A stretch of 64,000 nt of DNA from Mariniphaga sp963747515 (GTDB lineage: Bacteria; Bacteroidota; Bacteroidia; Bacteroidales; Prolixibacteraceae), in assembly GCA_963747515.1 (NCBI GenBank), contig CAVVFN010000009.1:265488-329487 (forward strand), given 5' to 3'. The translations under genes were made by a program, and so were the position numbers. Shown here one piece after another: positions 63,395 to 64,000 of the stretch (position 1 is the stretch's first letter; each line of letters starts with the position of its first letter). The notes under the pieces were generated by a model. The model saw only the letters and a list, made by a program, of their open reading frames with translations, did no database searches and was not told the origin of the DNA.

Positions 63395-64000
63395 GTGTGC
63401 TGTGAGTAAGGAATATCCTTACGCAACTGTAAATAAGATGGTGGAACCGACCCACCAAGGTCTGCTTATAGGAGCCGGTCTTAAACCACTTTTCTAATGC
63501 GAGTGAAGAAATTTACTGGTGTGAAGCGAGAGAAGAAAAGGCAGGCATGACTTGTCAGGTATGGATAATAGAGATGAACGAAAGTGAACCTTACGATGAC
63601 GCATCGAGAAGGCGTACATGTTGTCAAAACCGGGAAATGTCGAGTTCCCAGGGATAAGTATAGCGGAAACCTGTTTACTGGCTATGCGGCAACCGGTGTA
63701 GAGGAGGCATGAATTTTATCCGGGCTTGTTTACGGAACGCAGGAAACCTTGTAACAATGCTAAAGGGAAACATCAAGCAGAACAACTGCAAGATTATTAC
63801 CAAAGTGTTTCAAGGTGGCGGACTGATTCGTAGTAGCGATGAAGTTTCTGTAATGGAAATGGAGCAAAGGGATCAGCTAATCTTAAATGTAATTTGCCAA
63901 CTTTTCGGAGGATGAGCTTAAATTTACAGATGAGATTAGAAGAGCCGTATGACGGGAGACTGTCACGTACGGTTCTGAGAGAGGGGAGGGGTGAAATCCC
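63395..64000 (+). mobile_element. Group II intron 3, ORF-less, cut by window end
   Basis: Starts GTGTGCTGTGAGTAAGG, five bases after the end of intron 2. Conserved RNA segments are shared with introns 1 and 2 (such as TGTCAGGTATGGATAA, GACTGATTCGTAGTAGCGAT, GGGAAACATCAAG-like). Domain V is at 63942-63976 (GAGCCGTATGACGGGAGACT then GTCACGTACGGTTCT). Only about 545 bases precede domain V, leaving no room for a maturase gene. The short frame at 63709-63915 is RNA sequence, not a gene. Confidence 0.8.

Noticed and set aside
63709..63915. 68-codon frame in intron 3
   Set aside because: Covers RNA segments conserved with introns 1 and 2 that are upstream of the maturase there; better explained as structured intron RNA.

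Overview
The window looks like a chromosome segment of a Bacteroidota, probably an anaerobic or marine Bacteroidales/Marinilabiliales-type organism. This is inferred from TTG-N19-TANNTTTG promoters (best case upstream of rplU), CarboxypepD_reg-like proteins, DUF1080, a short monofunctional aspartokinase, PL11/GH88-like sugar genes without SusC/D, and many lipoproteins. No 16S rRNA or tRNA was recognised, so the genus is open.

Layout. 1-3087 (minus): a sulfide-assimilation/homocysteine cluster (DUF39 protein, NIL-ferredoxin, UPF0280/ApbE-like protein, then metH, cut by the window start). 3287-9182 (plus): a polysaccharide (rhamnogalacturonan-type) degradation operon with GH88-like hydrolase, TIM-barrel isomerase, PL11-like lyase, Gfo/Idh/MocA oxidoreductase and SDR. 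9430-17808: ECF sigma factor and membrane partner, glmM, a frameshifted aldo/keto reductase with a decayed relative beside it, aspartokinase, and envelope proteins. 19046-23838: a compact five-gene type III polyketide synthase cluster (UbiA-like protein, PKS, methyltransferase, flavin hydroxylase, small membrane protein). 23997-29458: valS, two lipoproteins, dodecin. 29649-37784: DNA repair and stress genes (PolX, split kinase/APH pair, PEP synthase, Fpg/Nei, YbhB, DUF2267-like, DUF72). 37943-42881: nucleoside transporter, bifunctional nuclease, rplU, an rpmA fused to a helix-hairpin-helix domain, serS. 42882-44118 is gene-poor and repeat-bearing.

44119-64000 is the remarkable part: a tyrosine recombinase followed by an array of ten integron-type gene cassettes. 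Each cassette ends in an attC-like imperfect palindrome, recombination points are marked by ACC|GTT (once CCC|GTT), and in every cassette the first 9-14 bases are the near-exact reverse complement of the inverse core at its own 3' end. That is what a circular cassette folding its own attC would require. The recombinase lacks the extra domain of IntI and points in the same direction as the array. Two IS91-family elements have inserted at the same position of two attC inverse cores, and group II introns sit between the second arm and the core in two further places, one followed immediately by an ORF-less intron. Cassette cargo includes two related three-gene modules (membrane protein, small soluble protein, convergent small protein), one of them duplicated and decaying, plus a HEPN/MNT toxin-antitoxin pair, lipoproteins and an HTH-pentapeptide protein. 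Several cassette genes are broken.

All domain and family calls come from reading the sequence. No search was run.
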